A stretch of DNA of 42,528 bases from Lachnospiraceae bacterium (GCA_026169045.1 JAPFDH010000035.1:1-42528); one strand, 5' to 3'. Numbered from the stretch's first letter, positions 17,532 to 26,476 are shown. A program made the numbers and translations. Notes: generated by a model not told the origin, from the sequence alone.

Positions 17532-18029
17532 TTATCTGGTAATTCCTAACTGTTCCAAAATACAAGACTGTTTTTCTTCCATTACTTTGCGCTCATCATC
17601 TTCCATATGATCATAACCCATTAAATGAAGCATACTGTGCGCTACCAAAAATCCCAGTTCCCGTTTTTCAGAATGTCCATATGCGTTTGCCTGTTCTATA
17701 ATTTTGTCAACGGAAAGAATAATATCTCCCAACATTAACTCGCCCGTTTCCGGGTTAAAATAATCCTCTGCCATATCTTCCACATGGCTAAAATCTGCCG
17801 GCGTCTCATAATCCACCAGAGGAAAAGAAAGGACATCAGTAGGAGCATCAATATTTCTATACTCTTTATTAATCTGATGTATTCCTTCATTATCTGTAAA
17901 GATAACATTTACCTCCACTTCATATGGGCACTTTTCATAATCCAGACATGCTTCTATGACTGTCGTTACAATTTCTTCATAAGGAAGTTCTAATTTTTTT
18001 TGTGCTTCATAATCAATCTGAAAGGTCAT
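17532..18029 (-). CDS. ybeY: rRNA maturation endoribonuclease YbeY
   Basis: A metal-dependent RNase of 165 residues, acting in 16S rRNA 3' maturation and ribosome quality control. The zinc site H-S-M-L-H-L-M-G-Y-D-H (HxxxHxxxxxH) lies near residues 130-140, preceded by LGDIILSVD and IDAPTDVLSFP, both typical. ATG 18029 is chosen because AAGGA lies nine bases upstream; the ATG at 18038 touches that site directly. It follows phoH by about 50 bases in the conserved Firmicute order. Confidence 0.95.
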   Translation of the reverse strand: MTFQIDYEAQKKLELPYEEIVTTVIEACLDYEKCPYEVEVNVIFTDNEGIHQINKEYRNIDAPTDVLSFPLVDYETPADFSHVEDMAEDYFNPETGELMLGDIILSVDKIIEQANAYGHSEKRELGFLVAHSMLHLMGYDHMEDDERKVMEEKQSCILEQLGITR

Positions 18030-18078
18030 ATTTTTCATTCCTTTCCAAAATACATACGTATACTTTTATTTCATTTTA

Positions 18079-19095
18079 TTATTTTTTTTCACGCCCGGAG
18101 CGGACATTTGTTGTCTTTCCCCCCGACTTCTGGCTCGTCTGATCCTGATATTTTTCAAATGCTTTAATAATATCTTTTACCAATTTATGACGTACCACAT
18201 CACGATTATTTAATTTTACAATTCCGATTTTATCTATGCCGTGAAGAATTCTCGAACATGTATCCAGACCGGAGGCCTTATCCTTCAAATCAACCTGTGT
18301 GATGTCACCAGTAACAACAATCTTGGACCCCTCTCCAAGGCGGGTTAATACCATCAGCAACTGCTCCAGGCTGGCATTTTGCGACTCATCCACAATAATC
18401 CAGGAATCTCCCAACGTACGCCCTCTCATATATGCCAAAGGTGCAACTTCTATAATTCCCCGTTCCAGACAGCGATTAAATTTTTCCTCTCCCAACATTT
18501 CAAACAACGCATCATACAAGGGACGCAGATATGGATCTACTTTACTCTGCAGATCTCCCGGCAAAAATCCAAGATGTTCTCCTGCTTCCACTGCCGGACG
18601 TGTCAAGACTATTCTGGAAATTTCCTCATTTTTTAATGCATTGACAGCCATAGCAATAGCCAAATAGGTCTTTCCGGTACCGGCCGGTCCGATACAAATG
18701 GTTACAGTATTTTCCCTAATTGTTTTCACATAGTTTTTTTGTCCTATTGTCTTACACTTTACAGGTTTCCCTTTACATGTAAGGGTAATTACATCACGCA
18801 TCACGGTAACTGCATCCTCTGCGGCTCCATCTTCCACCAGATCCGCAGCCTGATCAATTATATTTTCATTGATTGTCTCTTTATTATTATACATTGTTTT
18901 CAATGTAATAACCGTTTCTGCCGCTTTTTCTACATCTGCTTCATTACCGGTAATCTGAATGCCCAACTCCTGTCCAATAACAGTTACATTCATCTTTTTT
19001 TCCAGCAATTTTATATTCGTATCAAATGGGCCAAATACAGCCGCCATCTGATCCATATCATCAAATTCTATCGTTCTGTTATGCAAATTACCCAT
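18079..19095 (-). CDS. phoH: PhoH family ATPase
   Basis: A 338-residue protein with a short KH-like N-terminal region (about 20-70) and the PhoH P-loop domain: Walker A GPAGTGKT at residues 136-143, Walker B SWIIVDESQNA near 235, and a helicase-like VVTGDITQVDL near 262. PhoH proteins bind RNA and ATP and are functionally linked to YbeY in ribosome or RNA metabolism. The ATG follows AAAGG by about eight bases. The C-terminal 25 residues are basic and low in complexity. Neighbours yqfD and ybeY place it in the conserved cluster. Confidence 0.95.
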   Translation of the reverse strand: MGNLHNRTIEFDDMDQMAAVFGPFDTNIKLLEKKMNVTVIGQELGIQITGNEADVEKAAETVITLKTMYNNKETINENIIDQAADLVEDGAAEDAVTVMRDVITLTCKGKPVKCKTIGQKNYVKTIRENTVTICIGPAGTGKTYLAIAMAVNALKNEEISRIVLTRPAVEAGEHLGFLPGDLQSKVDPYLRPLYDALFEMLGEEKFNRCLERGIIEVAPLAYMRGRTLGDSWIIVDESQNASLEQLLMVLTRLGEGSKIVVTGDITQVDLKDKASGLDTCSRILHGIDKIGIVKLNNRDVVRHKLVKDIIKAFEKYQDQTSQKSGGKTTNVRSGREKK

Positions 19096-19195
19096 TTTTT
19101 TGCCTTTCTAATTGCCATATTTTTCGTCATAAATCCATTTTTCTATTATAACAGATTCTTTATAAATGTAAAGCAAAACCTTGATCCCTTTGTTT

Positions 19196-20392
19196 TCACT
19201 CTTCCTGTACAATCTCCATACCGATTCCGCCTTTTTCTCGAACCGTAATGTTTCCTTCGATTTCACACCTCGTCTCATTTATCTGAATATTCACATCACT
19301 TCGAACAATTTTTTTTCCTTCTTCTGTTTTTTCCTTCAAATACTGTGCCCATTTTTCTTCAGCCAGCTTTCTGGCTTCCTCTTCACTATATTCTTTTTCC
19401 ACCGGTTCGTATACTTTTACCGTACTTACTCCATAATAAAACGGCAAATAGAAATTAGAAAACAAATGCATCTGATTTTTTTCCGTATATATCTCCATAT
19501 TTTCTTTTTTATTAATAGGCATAATTTGAAAACGCCAGTCAAATATTTGGACAAAATAATTGGATCTTGCGTCAATATAGTTTCTCTCTTCATGAAGGAG
19601 AGGAAAATCAGTTTGATAAGCTTCGCTCCATTCGATTACAATGTCCGCATCAGCTTTTACAAAATGTGTTTTCTCCACTTCTCCAGCATCATTTTTCAAT
19701 TCTACCTTCCCCGTCACTAACGTCTCTCCTTTTTTCACCTGATCTCCCGCATGTACCTGAGGTGTTCCCTGTCTTGTAATTATAGAGACGATTGTTCCAT
19801 CCCGATCTGCTACCAGATCCTGAGGAGATTCTTTCTCATCTTCTTCCGTCAGCATCGCTGAATTTTCTTTCACTTTCACTACAAGACGTGTGCCTTTAAT
19901 CATAGCAGATACCCAGTTAATATCTGAATAGGTATTTCTGATTTTCTTTTCCAACTCTTCACATTGAATATCGGTCAATTTCATTCCATGAACGTATCCA
20001 TTTTGATTTAAAAACTGAAGCAAAACATCATCCGTATAATGTATATTTCCTTCAAATTGAATATCCCATAGAAACAGTGACAATATGTAAATACTAATAA
20101 GTGAAATACCAGCACTAATGTAAGCTGCTTTTCTTTTTTTGTTTTTCTCAACAAAAAACGGGACTCCCCTTTTCTGAACAATTCGAATTTTAACGCCCGA
20201 TTTTTTAATCAATGATTTTAATTCAAAAAAATCCTTTAAAAAGACAGAACATATTATTGTATTTTCATCCCACTGCAAATTCCAAATATTTCGTTTATGA
20301 TAACGGCATAAATTTAAAAACCGCTCTGGCGAATCTCCTTCAACCCGAATTTGCACATACCCTCTCCAAAATCGAATCAGCGTTTCTATCAT
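19196..20392 (-). CDS. yqfD: sporulation protein YqfD
   Basis: A 398-residue sporulation protein. It opens with MIETLIRFWRGYVQIRVEG, then a basic segment, one transmembrane helix near 93-112 (YISAGISLISIYILSLFLW), and a long extracytoplasmic region with VKVKENS and RDGTIVSIITRQGTP, as in B. subtilis YqfD. B. subtilis YqfD is expressed in the mother cell and is needed for efficient sporulation; the mechanism is unknown. The ATG at 20392 follows AGGTG by seven bases. It lies 57 bases after yqfC and 100 bases before phoH. Confidence 0.92.
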   Translation of the reverse strand: MIETLIRFWRGYVQIRVEGDSPERFLNLCRYHKRNIWNLQWDENTIICSVFLKDFFELKSLIKKSGVKIRIVQKRGVPFFVEKNKKRKAAYISAGISLISIYILSLFLWDIQFEGNIHYTDDVLLQFLNQNGYVHGMKLTDIQCEELEKKIRNTYSDINWVSAMIKGTRLVVKVKENSAMLTEEDEKESPQDLVADRDGTIVSIITRQGTPQVHAGDQVKKGETLVTGKVELKNDAGEVEKTHFVKADADIVIEWSEAYQTDFPLLHEERNYIDARSNYFVQIFDWRFQIMPINKKENMEIYTEKNQMHLFSNFYLPFYYGVSTVKVYEPVEKEYSEEEARKLAEEKWAQYLKEKTEEGKKIVRSDVNIQINETRCEIEGNITVREKGGIGMEIVQEE

Positions 20393-20451
20393 CACTGTTC
20401 ACCTACCATCTTCCATGTTTAATATGCATTCCCACCTGCTTTCTTTTGTAT

Positions 20452-20724
20452 TTATTCAAACTGGATACTTGAAATTCTTCCGATCACTTTCAACTCTTCC
20501 GAATTGTAGTATGCAATACAAAGATTTCTTCCCTGTATGCGTATTCTTCCCATTTTCGTCTGTAAGCACAGACAACATTCAGTATATGTTACAATGGAGC
20601 GAAAATTCTCCACATATAACTCGTTTTTTCCTATTGCTGTTACAATGGCAGCCCCCAATGCCAAATCTTTAGGAAGACCTAACTGTTCTACTATTTGTCC
20701 CGTTCCTCTATTTTCTTTTTTCAT
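20452..20724 (-). CDS. yqfC: YabP/YqfC-family sporulation protein
   Basis: A 90-residue protein of the YabP/YqfC family: a beta-rich domain with LELYVEN-like strand (KNELYVENFRSIVTYTE) and the closing MGRIRIQGRNLCIAYYN. These small proteins act during spore development, probably through YqfD or related membrane partners. ATG has GAGGA nine to ten bases upstream. Upstream at about 20790-20770 a GAATAGT-N14-CATAAGAT arrangement loosely resembles a sigma-E promoter, which would fit, but the match is poor. Confidence 0.88.
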   Translation of the reverse strand: MKKENRGTGQIVEQLGLPKDLALGAAIVTAIGKNELYVENFRSIVTYTECCLCLQTKMGRIRIQGRNLCIAYYNSEELKVIGRISSIQFE

Positions 20725-20830
20725 GTCATCTTATCCTCTGCCGTCAGCAATTTATTCTTTTCTATCTTATGTAAACAGCAACTTGACTATTCCAAAAGTA
20801 ATTGTTGCAAGTAATTTCTTAAATCTTCTC

Positions 20831-20922
20831 AGACAACGATGGGAAACACGCTTTGCGGGTTTCTCACGTTCGCGGACAGTCGCCGTATGCGTATACAGGC
20901 ATCCGCATACGGCTTGTTGTCT
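20831..20922 (+). repeat. terminator-adjacent structured repeat, copy 1
   Basis: Ends are short inverted repeats (AGACAACGA at 20831-20839 and TTGTTGTCT at 20914-20922). Inside are two hairpins: GGGAAAC..GTTTCTC near 20841-20864, and a perfect 10-bp stem GCCGTATGCG/CGCATACGGC at 20882-20913. The segment is distinctly richer in GC than its surroundings. Copies 2 (38149-38241) and 3 (39804-39891) share the 20-base core around CACGTTCGCGGACAGTCGCC. Terminator stem begins 13 bases after this copy. Confidence 0.85.
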
Positions 20923-20929
20923 GCGCATA

Positions 20930-21280
20930 AATAAAAAGCAGATATCGATAAATTCTTCGATATCTGCTTCTAAATCTCATGATCCATTGGACTATACCTC
21001 TTTTGTTTTTTTCTTTTTCTACTCTTTTCTCCCCTAACCTGCCAGATTATATCCGGTATATCTTACGTTTTCGGTGGTCCGTACCTCCTATTCATAAATT
21101 TGAATCTTTACAGAATTCATAAACTGTCCATTTTATTCATTATCTTTCTGGTGGCTTGTACCTCCTGTTACATATTTTCCGTCCCGTATATTCAGAAAAC
21201 TCATCTTTCGTTTTTATGTAATATCTTCTGAATAATTTTTACTTTTTCAAGGGACTCACCTCTTTTTCTTCTTTGATTAT
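20930..21280 (-). ncRNA. candidate structured RNA between spoIIM and yqfC
   Basis: This stretch has no credible ORF but has a consensus promoter (21287-21315) at one end and a strong terminator at the other, predicting an RNA of about 350 bases. Possible helices are a two-part stem (GTCCC/GGGAC at 21251-21255 and 21181-21185, enclosing ATTCAGAA/TTCTGAAT at 21226-21233 and 21190-21197), two GGAGGT-N4-RCCACC hairpins (21150-21165 and 21073-21088, 77 bases apart), and a CCGGAT-ATA-ATCTGG hairpin (21042-21056). It matches none of the tmRNA, SRP RNA, RNase P RNA or 6S RNA signatures I know. It may be a small RNA or a leader; identity is unknown. Confidence 0.5.
20936..20969 (-). terminator. terminator next to repeat copy 1
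   Basis: AAGCAGATATCGA and TCGATATCTGCTT form a 13-bp perfect stem. On the minus strand it is followed by TTTTTATTTAT, so it terminates leftward transcripts from the 20930-21280 RNA or spoIIM. Confidence 0.85.
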
Positions 21281-21286
21281 GGCTTT

Positions 21287-21315
21287 ATTATAATCTCTCT
21301 TTTCTTTTTTGTCAA
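21287..21315 (-). promoter_or_regulatory. perfect sigma-A promoter of the candidate RNA
   Basis: On the minus strand TTGACA (21310-21315) and TATAAT (21287-21292) are separated by exactly 17 bp. It lies 117 bases downstream of the spoIIM stop and starts transcription near 21280. Confidence 0.75.
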
Positions 21316-21431
21316 TCCTTTTTTTGTTATTTTTCAAATATACTTTCTTTTTTTCTGACAATATTGTTTTTGATACTATTGTTGTTGTTTTATTACTATT
21401 GTCTCTTTTTTTACTGTATCTTTCCAAACAA

Positions 21432-21983
21432 TCATCCAATTACAGTATTCAAATATTTTAACAGTACCGGATTACAATACACTTCTAAAATCATACCGAT
21501 CCCAAAAAGAATAACAGAAACCACAATTCTTTGTATTTTTCGAGTTTCCATCATACTATGGGAATAACAAATTGTATAAGCAATCATCAACACCGCAGCT
21601 ATATACAGCACATAATGCGGCATGAGAGAAAGAAAAAAGAACAAAAACCCCATCATACCATTGAAAGCAGTAGTAATTACCACTGCTCCAGCAATACAGA
21701 ATCCATAATACAAAGAAAATGCACAAAGACATGGATAGGCAAATGTTGTAAATGAAAATAGGATCAATAACCCCATACTCCAAAAACGTTGTCTTGCAAT
21801 ATAAATAAAATAATCCCAAGTATTAAGTGGTATTTCCAACGGATTTTCTTGAAAGTACAATCGATAAATTTCCATCTTATCGGCTAAATCATCTTTCATC
21901 CATAAAGTAACAGCAGTCCCCAATCCGACACCCACAATATATACCATTGCCAAAAGATACATTTTCTGTCTCGGTTGTGCCAC
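21432..21983 (-). CDS. spoIIM: stage II sporulation protein M
   Basis: A 183-residue membrane protein with about five hydrophobic helices of the SpoIIM (DUF95) family. In B. subtilis SpoIIM scaffolds the SpoIID-SpoIIM-SpoIIP peptidoglycan-degrading machine that drives engulfment. The helix pattern FWSMGLLILFSFTTF, then CLCAFSLYYGFCIAGAVV, and GFLFFFLSLMPHYVLYIAA fits the family. The start is GTG, eight bases after GGAGG. The divergent-length loop and absence of neighbouring spoIID or spoIIP are normal for clostridia. Downstream transcription probably meets the 20936-20969 terminator. Confidence 0.9.
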   Translation of the reverse strand: MAQPRQKMYLLAMVYIVGVGLGTAVTLWMKDDLADKMEIYRLYFQENPLEIPLNTWDYFIYIARQRFWSMGLLILFSFTTFAYPCLCAFSLYYGFCIAGAVVITTAFNGMMGFLFFFLSLMPHYVLYIAAVLMIAYTICYSHSMMETRKIQRIVVSVILFGIGMILEVYCNPVLLKYLNTVIG

Positions 21984-22067
21984 CTTTATTTCCTCCGTTC
22001 TCCTTTTCTCGTCCTACTATATGTATTTCGAAGCAAAAAAAGAACCGTTACTTTCTTTCACCATTTC

Positions 22068-22604
22068 CTATAATTGAAATTTTGCCTTGTATGCCATAAT
22101 CGCCGCTACCGTCTTTGCATCCTGTAGTTTTCCTTCATAAATCATCTGACATAATTCATCTAAAGTATATTCTTCCACATCCACATACTCATCTTCATCC
22201 AGATTTTGCTTAGACGGAATTAAATCCCGTGCTACATACACATCAATCAATTCATTACAATATGCAATGGCCGTACGCAGTGTAATAAGTAATTCCAGGT
22301 TTTCTGATCGATATCCTGTCTCCTCCTCCAACTCCCGTGATGCACAGAGCAATGTCGGTTCATCCGGATAATTTCTGGCTCCAGCCGGTATTTCCAATGT
22401 TTCTCTATCCAATGCATTTCGATACTGCCGTACCATAATCAATTTTCCGTCTGCTTTTACAGGTACTACCGCTGCCGCTCCTTTATGTCCGATAAAATCC
22501 CATGTAACAACTTTACCATTGGGTGTCAATATCTTATCTTCATAAAAATCTAAAATTGTTCCCTGATACACCAAATCCCTTCCAATTCTTTTTACATGTT
22601 CCAT
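22068..22604 (-). CDS. Nudix hydrolase, ADP-ribose pyrophosphatase type
   Basis: A 178-residue Nudix enzyme resembling ADP-ribose pyrophosphatases (NudF/YqkG), which split ADP-ribose to AMP and ribose 5-phosphate. The Nudix helix is clear: IPAGA, then E and RELEEETGY near 95-103, preceded by VRQYRNALDRETLEIPAG. The spacing from the first Gly to the first Glu is one residue longer than the textbook motif, although the catalytic REXXEE part is intact. The ATG follows AGGAGG by eight bases. It appears to be a single-gene unit after an inverted-repeat region. Confidence 0.9.
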   Translation of the reverse strand: MEHVKRIGRDLVYQGTILDFYEDKILTPNGKVVTWDFIGHKGAAAVVPVKADGKLIMVRQYRNALDRETLEIPAGARNYPDEPTLLCASRELEEETGYRSENLELLITLRTAIAYCNELIDVYVARDLIPSKQNLDEDEYVDVEEYTLDELCQMIYEGKLQDAKTVAAIMAYKAKFQL

Positions 22605-22730
22605 AATAAAAACCTCCTTTTATTTTCTTCTTTTTTTTATTATCTCTTTCATAAAGTAAAAGTAGCTACTCAAAGCCAATTTGCAAAAGCGCCTCTATAA
22701 GACTAATCTTTTGTGAATGTATGACTTCTC

Positions 22731-22800
22731 GCCATATAGATTTATAAAAAAAACTTGATCAATCAAGCTTGAATCGTCTATTTTTATAAATCTGCATGGC
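22731..22800. repeat. 70-bp inverted repeat in the nudix-rny gap
   Basis: Two 20-base arms (22731-22750 and 22781-22800) match at 18 of 20 positions; the 13 bases beginning AGATTTATAAAA are perfect. The 30-base loop holds a smaller hairpin CTTGA-tcaa-TCAAG, which on the minus strand is followed by eight T residues. The whole could be an attenuator, a terminator variant or a small transposon-derived unit. It sits in the leader of the Nudix gene. Confidence 0.7.
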
Positions 22801-22821
22801 TCTGAATCGTTACAAATAAAA

Positions 22822-22873
22822 AAAGGGCACTGCAAAACCCTACGGATCAGTAAGATTCTGCAATATCCCCTTT
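22822..22873 (-). terminator. rny terminator
   Basis: AAAGGG at both ends of a long imperfect stem (AAAGGG..TGCAGAATC pairing with TTTTGCA..CCCTTT on the minus strand) is followed by TTTTTTATTTG. It lies 14 bases after the rny stop. Confidence 0.8.
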
Positions 22874-22886
22874 CTTTTTGAATCTA

Positions 22887-24431
22887 TTATTTCGCATAAT
22901 CGGTCACTCTGGATTCTCTGATTACATTCACCTTAATCTGTCCAGGATATTCCAACTCTGATTCAATCTGTTTTGAAATATTTCTAGCCATGAGCACCAT
23001 TTCTGCGTCAGAAACCTGCTCTGGTATTACCATAATCCGAACTTCTCTACCCGCCTGGATAGCAAAAGACTTATCCACACCTTTATATGAATTCGTAATA
23101 TCTTCCAACTGTTTCAAACGGTTGGTATACGTTTCCAGTGTTTCTCTTCGTGCACCTGGTCTAGCTGCTGAAATTGTATCAGCTGCTTGAACAACACAGG
23201 CAATTAATGATGTCGGTTCCACGTCTCCGTGGTGTGATTCTACTGCATTGATGACAACTGCGGATTCTTTATATTTGCGGCACAGATCAGCACCGATCTG
23301 AATATGTGAACCCTCCATTTCATGATCGACGGATTTTCCAATATCATGTAAAAGACCTGCACGCTTTGCTAAACGGATATCCAATCCCATTTCTCCCGCC
23401 AGAAGACCTGATAAATGAGCAACTTCAATGGAATGTTTCAGTGCATTCTGTCCATAACTGGAACGGAACTTCATTCGTCCCAATAATTTTACAAGTTCAG
23501 GATGAATACCATGAACTCCCACTTCCAGCAATGCTGATTCTCCTTCTTCACGAATCATAACTTCTACTTCGCGTTTTGCCTTCTCTACCATTTCTTCGAT
23601 TCTTGCCGGGTGAATACGCCCATCAATAATTAATTTTTCCAATGCTATCCTTGCAATCTCACGGCGCATTGGATCAAATCCTGAAAGGATAACCGCTTCT
23701 GGTGTATCATCAATGATCAGATCAACTCCTGTCAGAGTTTCTAATGTACGAATATTACGTCCTTCTCGGCCAATGATTCTTCCTTTCATTTCATCATTTG
23801 GCAACTGAACAACCGATATGGTTGTCTCTGCCACATGGTCTGCTGCACATTTCTGAATTGCAGTTACCACATATTCTTTTGCTTTTTTGGAAGCCTCTTC
23901 TTTTGCTTTTGCTTCCATTTCCTTAATCATCTTTGCAGTGTCATGTTTGACATCATCTTCTACTGTCTTTAATAAGTACTCTTTTGCTTGTTCGGAGGTA
24001 AAACCAGAAATTTTTTCCAGTTCCTGCTCGATTTTTGCTGTTTCTTCTTCTACCAGAAGGATCTTCTTATTCAGATTCTCCTCTTTGGTATTTAAGCCCG
24101 CTTCCCGCTTTTCCAGTGCATCTGTCTTTCTATCCAGCGCTTCTTCTTTATTCAAAGCACGTTTTTCCATTCTTGACAGCTCATTTCTGCGTTCCCGGAT
24201 CTCTCGTTCCAATTCATTCTTTGTCTTTAAAGATTCTTCCTTGGCTTCCAAGAGAGCTTCCCGCTTCTTTGTCTCTGCTACTTTTAAAGCTTCGTCTATT
24301 ATTTCTCTTGACTTTTCTTCTGCTGTACCAACCTTATCAGCATATACCTTTTTCTGATATGAGGTAGCCAAAAGCCAAGTAATCACTGCCACGATAATAG
24401 CTGTGACGACAACCGCAATAATCACTTCCAC
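22887..24431 (-). CDS. rny: ribonuclease Y
   Basis: A 514-residue endoribonuclease that initiates mRNA decay at the membrane in Firmicutes. The N-terminal transmembrane helix ([20 protein letters not shown], residues 3-22) is followed by a long charged coiled coil (35-190), a KH domain with [15 protein letters not shown] near 215-230, and an HD domain with [12 protein letters not shown] near 360. Length is normal. The start is GTG, seven bases after GGAGG. It has its own promoter at 24479-24507 and terminator. Confidence 0.97.
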   Translation of the reverse strand: MEVIIAVVVTAIIVAVITWLLATSYQKKVYADKVGTAEEKSREIIDEALKVAETKKREALLEAKEESLKTKNELEREIRERRNELSRMEKRALNKEEALDRKTDALEKREAGLNTKEENLNKKILLVEEETAKIEQELEKISGFTSEQAKEYLLKTVEDDVKHDTAKMIKEMEAKAKEEASKKAKEYVVTAIQKCAADHVAETTISVVQLPNDEMKGRIIGREGRNIRTLETLTGVDLIIDDTPEAVILSGFDPMRREIARIALEKLIIDGRIHPARIEEMVEKAKREVEVMIREEGESALLEVGVHGIHPELVKLLGRMKFRSSYGQNALKHSIEVAHLSGLLAGEMGLDIRLAKRAGLLHDIGKSVDHEMEGSHIQIGADLCRKYKESAVVINAVESHHGDVEPTSLIACVVQAADTISAARPGARRETLETYTNRLKQLEDITNSYKGVDKSFAIQAGREVRIMVIPEQVSDAEMVLMARNISKQIESELEYPGQIKVNVIRESRVTDYAK

Positions 24432-24478
24432 AGGAGCACCTCCTTATTTAATTTTCATTGTACAAACACAACACTTAA

Positions 24479-24507
24479 ATTTTATACTGTTTTATAATTT
24501 ATGTCAA
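24479..24507 (-). promoter_or_regulatory. promoter of rny
   Basis: On the minus strand TTGACA (24502-24507) and TAAAAT (24479-24484) are spaced by 17 bp, giving a start near 24472 and a short leader. Confidence 0.65.
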
Positions 24508-24588
24508 GTAGACAATCCCTTTTTATAATAAATGTCCAAAAAGCATCGGTACCCTTTAGGTACATTTTTACTACTTTTCATTTATTGC

Positions 24589-25095
24589 TTATTCTTCTGA
24601 CATTTCATCTTCCAGAAACTGTTCGTATCGATAAACGCTGCTTTTTATCGTTTCATATGAATATCCCTGTCCTGCCAGATACTGCATCATGCGTCTTTGC
24701 TGTTTTGGATCGTTCCAATCTTTCCCTGCCATTTTCTTTTTTAGCAGCTCGTATGCTGTTTTTTCATCGTCCAGCTCAACATTCCCCATGCATTGAAGAA
24801 TTAATTCCCGATCTGCTCCTCTCTGCATCAGATCCATTTCCATTTTTTTTCTGCTTTTTTTTCCTTTCGACACTTCCAGATAATTTGCAACATATCGCTC
24901 ATCATTAATATAGTGATACGATGCTGCATATGCAATAGCCCCTTCAACGGCAAAAGGAGGGAACCCTCCCTCCTTCAGCCTCTGGCGTAGCTGTTTTTCT
25001 GTTTTATCGGATTGTTTCAGAATATTTAAGCATTGTTTTTTTGCCATATGAAGAATTTCTTCATCATCCAATCCTGAAAAATCTCTTTTTCTCAT
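24589..25095 (-). CDS. recX: regulatory protein RecX
   Basis: A 168-residue all-helical modulator of RecA filaments. Three RecX triple-helix repeats are visible: the first around 12-50 with QCLNILKQSDKTEKQLRQRL, the second with YHYINDERYVANYL near 60-73, and the third toward the C-terminus with LAGQGYSYETIKSSV. It follows recA by 24 bases, so it is co-transcribed with it and shares its SOS control. The ATG follows AGAGGA by about seven bases. Confidence 0.93.
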   Translation of the reverse strand: MRKRDFSGLDDEEILHMAKKQCLNILKQSDKTEKQLRQRLKEGGFPPFAVEGAIAYAASYHYINDERYVANYLEVSKGKKSRKKMEMDLMQRGADRELILQCMGNVELDDEKTAYELLKKKMAGKDWNDPKQQRRMMQYLAGQGYSYETIKSSVYRYEQFLEDEMSEE

Positions 25096-25119
25096 CAGCT
25101 ATCCTCTTTTCTCTCATAG

Positions 25120-26172
25120 TTACACTTCAGGAGAATATCCTGGTTCCGTTTCCTGTTCTTCTGGTTCCCCATCTCCATTTCCGATGTTCAAAGATGCACG
25201 AACTTTTGCTTCCACTTCATCCATCAAATCCGGATGCTCTGCTAAAAATAATTTTGCATTTTCTCTTCCCTGGCCAATTTTGCTGTCATTGTATGCAAAC
25301 CAAGCACCACTCTTCTGAATAATATTCTGTTTTACTGCCAGATCCAGCACATCACCGGTTCGTGAAATTCCTTTTCCAAACATAATATCAAATTCTGCCT
25401 CTTTAAATGGAGGCGCCACTTTATTCTTTACTACTTTCACACGCACGCGGTTTCCAATCATTTCTCCGCCTTGCTTGAGAGTCTCAATTCTTCGAACATC
25501 CAAACGAATGGAGGCATAAAACTTCAGCGCCCGTCCTCCAGTGGTCGTTTCCGGATTTCCAAACATTACTCCCACTTTTTCACGCAGCTGGTTGATAAAG
25601 ATTACAATACAATTGGAACGGCTGATTGCAGCTGTCAATTTTCTAAGTGCCTGTGACATCAAACGCGCCTGAAGTCCTACATGAGAATCTCCCATATCAC
25701 CATCAATCTCTGCTTTGGGAACCAACGCTGCTACAGAATCCACGATTACAATATCCACAGCACCGGAACGCACCATCGTCTCGGTGATTTCCAAAGCTTG
25801 TTCTCCGTTATCCGGCTGAGAAATATAAAGGTTTTCTATATCCACTCCGATATTTTTTGCATAAACAGGATCCAACGCATGCTCCGCATCAATAAATCCG
25901 GCAATCCCGCCTCTCTTTTGCACTTCAGCAACCATATGTAATGCTACTGTCGTCTTACCACTGGATTCGGGTCCGTATACCTCAATTATACGTCCCTTTG
26001 GTACTCCTCCCAATCCCAACGCAATATCCAGACTTAAACATCCTGTCGGAACTGCCTCCAAATTCATATTTGCGGAACTGTCTCCAAGCTTCATAACCGC
26101 ACCTTTTCCATATGCCTTTTCAATATTAACAAGCGCCGATTCCAGCGCCTTCATTTTTTCTTCTCTTTCCAT
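25120..26172 (-). CDS. recA: recombinase RecA
   Basis: A 350-residue strand-exchange protein: Walker [10 protein letters not shown] at residues 67-75, Walker [19 protein letters not shown] near 140-157, the L2 loop [21 protein letters not shown] near 193-213, and an acidic C-terminal tail. The polymerisation motif near the N-terminus is normal. ATG has AAAGGAG seven bases upstream. A LexA-type box overlaps the transcription start region (26189-26202), so induction by DNA damage is expected. Confidence 0.98.
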   Translation of the reverse strand: MEREEKMKALESALVNIEKAYGKGAVMKLGDSSANMNLEAVPTGCLSLDIALGLGGVPKGRIIEVYGPESSGKTTVALHMVAEVQKRGGIAGFIDAEHALDPVYAKNIGVDIENLYISQPDNGEQALEITETMVRSGAVDIVIVDSVAALVPKAEIDGDMGDSHVGLQARLMSQALRKLTAAISRSNCIVIFINQLREKVGVMFGNPETTTGGRALKFYASIRLDVRRIETLKQGGEMIGNRVRVKVVKNKVAPPFKEAEFDIMFGKGISRTGDVLDLAVKQNIIQKSGAWFAYNDSKIGQGRENAKLFLAEHPDLMDEVEAKVRASLNIGNGDGEPEEQETEPGYSPEV

Positions 26173-26188
26173 AATTTCTCCTTTACAG

Positions 26189-26202
26189 CAAACAAGTGTT
26201 CG
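26189..26202. promoter_or_regulatory. LexA (SOS) box of recA
   Basis: On the minus strand the sequence CGAACACTTGTTTG matches the Gram-positive LexA consensus CGAACRNRYGTTYG at 13 of 14 positions. It lies between the -10 and the recA start codon. Confidence 0.75.
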
Positions 26203-26217
26203 TCTTTTTCTTTTTCT

Positions 26218-26246
26218 ATAGTATCGTACCAGTCTTAAAAAGTCAA
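26218..26246 (-). promoter_or_regulatory. promoter of recA
   Basis: On the minus strand TTGACT (26241-26246) and TACTAT (26218-26223) are separated by 17 bp, placing the start at about 26211, just upstream of the LexA box. Confidence 0.65.
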
Positions 26247-26410
26247 TCGTTTTTCTAAATATTTTCTTTTGTATTTCGGGAAACTAAAAAGGAATTCTAC
26301 TATTCATGATTATAAGCAAACAGGTGATTCTTGATCTGATCTCAGAATTGTCTCAATACAAAATTAACTTATCATACTTTCCTATCGTTGTAAAGAGAAG
26401 AAAAGAAAAG

Positions 26411-26462
26411 GGATAACGTTTGCACATTTTCACCCTATTCAGAAACATGCAAAACATTATCC
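26411..26462 (-). terminator. lysA terminator
   Basis: GGATAATGTTTTGCA pairs with TGCAAACGTTATCC (minus strand), and CTTTTCTTTTC follows. It lies 14 bases past the lysA stop. The remaining stretch to the recA promoter (26263-26405) shows only a weak hairpin around 26311-26340 and no gene. Confidence 0.8.
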
Positions 26463-26476
26463 TTTTTCCTTTAATA

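Noticed and set aside
21239-21439. Lys-rich 66-codon frame on the minus strand after spoIIM
   Set aside because: It starts at a TTG overlapping the spoIIM stop with no ribosome-binding site, and its Lys/Asn-rich content is what AT-rich non-coding DNA gives. A consensus promoter lies inside it.
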